Source of the DNA: Pseudorasbora parva
Taxonomy: Eukaryota; Chordata; Actinopteri; Cypriniformes; Gobionidae
Length of the DNA: 64,000 nt
Assembly (NCBI RefSeq): GCF_024679245.1
Contig: NC_090185.1
Span: 25,488,926 to 25,552,925, forward strand
Direction: 5' to 3'
Shown: in pieces, positions 59,024 through 64,000 of the stretch
Position numbering within the stretch: position 1 is the stretch's first letter
Layout of the letters: every line of letters starts with the position of its first letter
Position numbers and translations under genes: made by a program
Notes under the pieces: generated by a model
The model's input: only the letters and a program-made list of their open reading frames with translations
Databases searched by the model: none
What the model was told of the DNA's origin: nothing

Positions 59024-59735
59024 AGGGTCAGTTCACCCAATTAGTCATTAATTACTTACCCTCATGTCGTTCAACACTCGTAAATCTTCAGAACACAAAT
59101 GAAGATATTTTTGTTGAAATCCGATGGCTCAAACAGGCCTTCATTGACACTAATATCATTTCCTCTCTCAAGACCCATAAAGGCACTAAAGACTTCGTTA
59201 CAAAGTCCATCTCACTACAGTGGCTCTATAATAATTTTATGAAGCGACAAGAATTGTTTGTGTGCGCAAAACCCCCCAAAATAACGGCTTATATAGTGAT
59301 GGGCCGTTTCGAACGGTTATGAATCAGCGTATTGACTCATGATTCTACTGAAATCACGTGACTTCGTGATCTGAATCATGCATCGATGCACTGATTCAAA
59401 ACCGTTTGAATCTTTGTTTTGAAATCGGCCCATCACTATACAAGTCGTTGTTTTTTTTGCGAACAAAAAACATTCTCGTTGTTTCATAAAATTATTGTGG
59501 AGCCACTGTAGTGAGATGGGCTTTGTAACTACATCTTTAGTGGGTCTTGAGAGACTTTTATGGGTCTTGAGAGAGGAAATTAAATTGGTGTCATTGAAGG
59601 CCTTTCTCAGCCATCGGATTTCAACAAAAATATCTTCATTTGTGTTCCGAAGATGAACAAAGGTCTTACAGGTGTCAAACGACATGAGGGTGAGTAATTA
59701 ATTACAGAATTTACATTTTTGGGTGAACTAACTCT
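59024..59735. mobile_element. Palindromic MITE, copy 3, full length with TTAA target sites
   Basis: 712 bp. Ends AGGGTCAGTTCACCCA and TGGGTGAACTAACTCT, with TTAA immediately outside both (59020-59023, 59736-59739). The two halves pair over most of their length. TTAA duplication fits piggyBac or Kolobok-type mobilisation. ORFs within are not genes. Confidence 0.85.
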
Positions 59736-59739
59736 TTAA

Positions 59740-60469
59740 GTCACATCCATGTTGGCTTTAAGAGAGACCACATGAGGTTGCCACTTGGTTTTATTCCACG
59801 GTTGAGTGTCTTCAACTCTCGGCGACCGGAAAAAACAGCGCTCTGCGTGAAATAGATGCTCAGCGCCTCATTACGCTCCTGGCATTTTATTAAACGTGGT
59901 GCTCCCATTGAAATCAATTGGAAAAATACGCTTTGGCGGACACGCCCCAAAACGATAGCCCCTACAATACTATCAACCGAGTGTAAACCGTGTGAAATGC
60001 GATCCAGCATAGTGCATGAAATACGTGTGGAGTTGTGCACCGTAACTTCTTGTGAGGAAAGTTTGTGATTTCTGGAGTGAAAAGGACTTGTTCAGTTTAC
60101 ACACTTTTGATACTGTAACTTACCATAAAACTCTGCGCTCCTGATGAAATAAAGAGTTCAGAATCAGTCTTAAAGTCTGGGAGCGAAAGAGTTTTTGATG
60201 TATTCAAAGATTTCGGGGCGGAAAAAAAAGAGAGAAACAATAAACAAGCGAACATTCTGAGCTTCTGCCACACTTTCTTCCTGTCAAGTCTCTGAGAACT
60301 TTCAGCTAATTACGAGCAAAGCCCCACACCACAGAGAACTTGCATCCGTCGCTGTCTGAGGATGACAAAAGGCTTAGAGGGGGCAAGAAACAAACAAGCC
60401 CCAGAATAAGAAAAAGGCTTTCCAGCGAGCTGCATGGGCGACAGCAACATCTAATCAGTAGGGTTTTTT
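59740..60469. other. No gene seen
   Basis: 59745-60060 is GC-balanced and repeat-like (GAAATCAATTGGAAAAATAC, GCGGACACGCCCC); no exon supported. Confidence 0.35.
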
Positions 60470-61260
60470 TCCCAGCGCTGCCTTCAGCGTCGCAGTTCCT
60501 CTGATCATTGCGGCGAAGGGGCTCTCCCACTGCGCCAGCCTCCTGTCCTCTGAACCACGGGTCAGTCCTTGGTGAGTAGCCTTGCTCCTCCGTCTACTTC
60601 ATGGTGGTGCATCTAGTCTTCATTACCATGCAGAGACGCATGCCGGGGGTAACTGCACCCCAGGACTGCCTGGAGGGGCTGCGCTCTATCCGGCCTCCAT
60701 CGGGAACTCCCTCGCTGCTGGTTGCCGCCGAATCGGGAGCGCAGAATGGAAAGGCGGTGCGTTAAGTGACTCCGTGCCTCAGGGTCAGAGAGGAGGCGAC
60801 GTGGCATCTCCGCCGAGCAATCGTAAACAAGTCGAGGATGTTAGATCTCTTCATCCTATTCAAATGCTTTATTATGCTGATTTTCGAGCAAACTGTAAAC
60901 TAATCAGGGCAACTTTTTCCCGTTCTCGCATGCACACTGGGGAAATTGTCGGAAAGGTTAGGTGCTGAGAGTCGGTTCTCGTGCCTCGCCTCCAAACTTT
61001 GCACTCTGGATCATTTCAAACAAACACGCAGAGTCCGAGGCTCTGGTTCGGTGGAGGCGATTTCATGCAGCATACTTAATTGGAGGTGGAGGGGGAGGGG
61101 GGGTTGGTGGAGCATTGAGAGAAATATTTCACATTCAGTATGCTCATTGGGACCGAAGTTGTAAATAGTTAATTATGACTCTGTATGCAAATGTTGGCCT
61201 TTAAATGAATTCAAGGAATAATTTCCATGTTCATGTATTTGCATAAATGCATATTACATG
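60470..61260. promoter_or_regulatory. Candidate conserved non-coding island 2
   Basis: Unique, GC-rich to ~61030, then AT-rich with homeodomain/POU-type motifs: TATGCAAAT (perfect octamer) at 61183-61191, TATTTGCATAAATGCATATT at 61237 on, GTTAATTATGA. The ORF at 60582-60968 (128 codons) has no recognisable domain and no splice support. Confidence 0.4.
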
Positions 61261-61789
61261 CATTTCACACTCAACACCTCAAAATGTCATAAAGAGTGAT
61301 ACATTTTTTTAGTTGAAAACAAAATGTATTAACTTGCAGTACCTTAGAGTTCACAGAATGGACCTTGAGAATTTCACAGAACAATTTCAGATTTGATGTT
61401 TATCTTTATACACTACAGGTGTCGGTTCTGTTTTATTAAAAAATAATAAAAATACATTTATATACACTAAAAATTAACATTTACAATTAAGTCAAAAAGC
61501 ACCAGGGTGATTAAACGGCCCTTTCATCTTATCCTTTCATATCTTAAAACTGTTTCATTGATTATTAATATTTGAAAAACGTTTGTCTCATGAGGTGCAA
61601 CCAATATGCAAGATAAAAATATCTACATGGACATAAATATAAAACACAAAATATAAGGTGACACTTTAGGGTTAAATTCTCACCATTAACTGGTGGTTTA
61701 TTAGCATGCATATTAAAAGGATATTGGCTGTTTATTAGTATTCATAAAGTACATATTATACCTAATATGCTACCTAAACTTAATAACTA

Positions 61790-62135
61790 CATTGTAAAAC
61801 ATATTGTTGGTTTAACTTAAAGTCAGTAATCTGGTTGCCTTAAAATGTTGAGTTTATTGAAATAAAATAAAAATTGAGTAGAAGGAAATTGGTTTAATAA
61901 ATAGAAACTCTAATATTCTTGTATCTGAACCACAAAAAATGTGATAAATCTCAAAACTAGCACAATTTGGAATGTATCAATGCATCTTCACAAATAAAAC
62001 ACACAATTACCCAATACACTTACGAAATCTTTTAATAATATTTGAATAAAGGTTGTCGATTCTCAAAAAAAGTTCATTGACTCAAAGTTTTAAGGCAACC
62101 AGTAACTTTTTTTAAATATTTTTTTACAGTGTACA
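61790..62135. mobile_element. MITE with CACTGTAAAA-type ends, copy 2 (nested)
   Basis: CTGGTTGCCTTAAAATGTTG near the left end and TTTTAAGGCAACCAGTAACT near the right end, closing with TTTTTTTACAGTGTAC. Inserted into the hAT-like element. Confidence 0.8.
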
Positions 62136-62385
62136 ATTATTTCACTTACATGACCTGAAGCTATTTCTCTAGTTTATTTTGATGCTTTGTATTTATGCTA
62201 ACTTTAAACATGCATGCTAAAACAATTAGCTAAGATATGGCTGTTAGGATCGGGGATAGTTGTAACAGTTTATTAAATATGTTACAAGCAACCCCTGTGA
62301 TGATTCCAACGGGTCCAGTTATCAATCGCATCTTCTGTTGAGGCAAAACCACATGAGTTTTAACCACAAAAAAAATTATTTACAG
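62136..62385. other. Further inserted or older sequence within the hAT-like element
   Basis: Not present in the 45837 copy and not matched elsewhere in the window; ends TTATTTACAGTGTTACC, so it may be part of a larger nested element sharing the CAGTGT ends. Confidence 0.35.
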
Positions 62386-62561
62386 TGTTACCTTATAATA
62401 TTAGACTACCTTTCTAACTATTAATAAGCAGTAATTAGAAGTGTATTGAGGCATATTGTCATTAGAATTGGACCCTAATCTAAAGTTTGACCAAATATAA
62501 ACCAACAACGAAATGTATAATTTAGTTCCGGTATTATTTGGTTATCACTTTAATTGTACAT

Positions 62562-62735
62562 ACACTAAAAAAAAATTAAGTTTATTTATCAAGTAAAATC
62601 AACATAGATGTTTGAGTAATTTCAACTTAAATTACATTAAACTGACTTAATAAAATGAGTTTAATCTTGTATAACTTATTTTGATAAGTTAAAGCAATGT
62701 TAAAACATCTCGTCTTAACTTGACAGTGTATAAAT
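62562..62735. mobile_element. MITE-like repeat (related to 36430-36560)
   Basis: Shares TTTGAGTAATTTCAACTTAA-like and AATCTTGTATAACTT runs with 36.5 kb; ends ACACTAAAAAAAAATTAAG and CTTAACTTGACAGTGTA are roughly inverted. Confidence 0.55.
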
Positions 62736-62989
62736 TTCACATGCTCTTGAAAATGGTATAAATGTTCAAAAACCATTTGAAATCAACATGGTAGGACAGT
62801 CACATTTGCCATAACAGAAGGCCATCAAAACATCATTTTAGCTACGATACAATCCCAACAAACGATTAGTGCAAAGAAATTTACTTTCGACATATATTCA
62901 ATGGCATTTTACCCGACAAATATCCATCGCTAATCAGCACCTGCATTGAAGATCCAACACATTATTGTTCTCCTTACTCTTAGTGGGCT

Positions 62990-64000
62990 GGTCTTAAGAC
63001 AAAGCCTGAGCTCTGGCTGACAAGAACAGGTAGAGAGGAAGCAGGGGAGAGAAGGAAGGCGTCTAGGACGACTGTGTTAATTGGACTTTACAGTAACAGC
63101 GTGACAGGTGTTGTTGAAAAAAAAAAACTTGCAGAGTTGGAGAAAGAACACACCGAGCCGTTTGTCAGGAAAAGGCAGCTCCATCCTCCCGCAGCCGTTT
63201 CCCTTGCCGTTTTCCCTCAAAATGAACGCTGTCTGCTTGTTTAATCGCAGACAGAACTCCAGGCTGGCATCCTCACACTTTTTTTGGCCCTGCCACGTGG
63301 AGGTGGGGCTGATAGAAGCCTGCGTCAAGACTAGTCCGACGCGATGCCCCCCACCTTCATGATAGATATGCTTGTCATTTAGAAGAAAAAACAAGGTGTT
63401 TTCACAGATGCGGCAGGTCATGCCACTTTGTTGCTTCGTTGCTGTCAGAGCAAACCACTTTTTAAAGCACAGGATGTCTTCTCTTGCGTTAAAAGCTGTC
63501 AACAAATAGAGCTGACAACAGCTCGCTCCCAACATTCTCTCTGGGCAAAGGAGTTTGTCCAAAACAGATGTTTCACCTCTAAATATATATACACGTTCTA
63601 TTGCTGTTGCTTGTGATGGAGTACACATCTCCAGCTGCAATTGCCGTCAACTCCGAACCACTTCGAATGTGATGCATTTGAGAACTCAAAAGCCGTTTTC
63701 TTCTCAACGAAGGACACGGCAAGGTCACCAGGCAATGAGAAGCATCTCAGCGCCGACAATTTCTGCCTTCCCTGCATCGCAGCCTGTCTTTCTTCTCGTA
63801 ATGACCGGAGACCAGCGGTGCAGCCTCCGCTGGCATGCAGTATAGAGGAAAGCGTGGGAACGCACAGGCAGACGCAGGCTCTTGCTTCGGCGTGCAGCGA
63901 GGCCACAGGTTTATGCAGGAATGCCTGTGGTCGCGCGCTCGCCGCGTAAATCAAGGCTCCAAAACAGAGCGTTTCATTCAGTGAGGTTGGGGAGGCAAAG
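62990..64000. promoter_or_regulatory. Candidate conserved non-coding island 3 (continues off the right edge)
   Basis: About 1 kb of unique, compositionally balanced DNA without repeats. It supports ORFs on both strands, the longest 187 codons on the minus strand (63077-63640), but that frame has no recognisable domain and no obvious splice or codon signal, and opposite-strand ORFs of similar length overlap it. This is more like a conserved non-coding region or an unrecognised exon cluster. Confidence 0.35.

Larger units (their letters stand above)
61657..62492. mobile_element. hAT-like MITE family, copy 2, with nested insertion and 8-bp target duplication
   Basis: Ends GGTGACACTTTAGGG and CCCTAATCTAAAGTTTGACC are inverted; AAATATAA flanks both sides (61649-61656, 62493-62500). 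The outer parts share TTATTAGCATGCATATTA and ACTATTAATAAGCAGTAA with 45837-46125. The extra ~550 bp in the middle come from later insertions. Confidence 0.88.

Noticed and set aside
60582..60968. 128-codon plus-strand ORF as a gene
   Set aside because: No recognisable domain, no splice support, and a competing ORF on the other strand; treated as part of a non-coding island.

Overview
The window looks like nuclear DNA of a ray-finned fish, most probably a cyprinid. It is AT-rich, crowded with teleost-type non-autonomous DNA transposons, a Tc1 element, an RTE-like LINE and long CA/GT/AT microsatellites, and it has no operon-like gene packing. There are no rRNA, tRNA or CRISPR signals that I can support.

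The main content is one large split gene on the minus strand, not visible as a long ORF because every exon is tiny. The model, 5' to 3' on the minus strand, is as follows. A possible ETS-type promoter lies near 40.0 kb. A signal-peptide exon lies at 39687-39781 and ends in a phase-1 GTAAGT donor. A tandem array from about 32.45 to 15.29 kb then holds 26 copies of a 57-bp exon (A) and 27 copies of a 114-bp exon (B). Below it, from 8.6 to 0.7 kb, is a second family of micro-exons (18-21 bp) and Ser/Thr-rich exons (42-45 bp). Nearly all exons begin with the last two bases and end with the first base of a codon (phase 1-1), so any of them can be skipped or included without breaking the frame. The encoded sequence is a Ser/Thr/Pro-rich, Asn-Thr-Thr-containing, mucin-like ectodomain. 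The 3' part of the gene (membrane anchor and cytoplasmic part) is off the left edge. A leukocyte surface sialomucin or CD45-like receptor stalk is my leading guess, but the sequence here does not prove it.

The left 8 kb is a higher-order duplication: a block holding the micro-exon/STP exon pair alternates with a 41/46-bp minisatellite that repeats CCAAT boxes, and a Tc1 element (3396-5042) has jumped into the minisatellite. An antisense RTE-like LINE (12342-14815) sits between the two exon families. Inside the big exon array a 1.26-kb MITE (29442-30703), itself carrying a second AT-rich MITE, marks one recent insertion.

The right 24 kb (40-64 kb) has no supported protein-coding gene. It holds nested MITEs (two copies of a hAT-like element with perfect 8-bp target duplications, several palindromic TTAA elements), a head-to-head inverted 40-bp minisatellite at 54.2-55.1 kb that also repeats CCAATCAGAG, and three GC-richer, unique, complex islands (56.3-56.9, 60.5-61.3, 63.0-64.0 kb) that look like conserved non-coding regulatory DNA.
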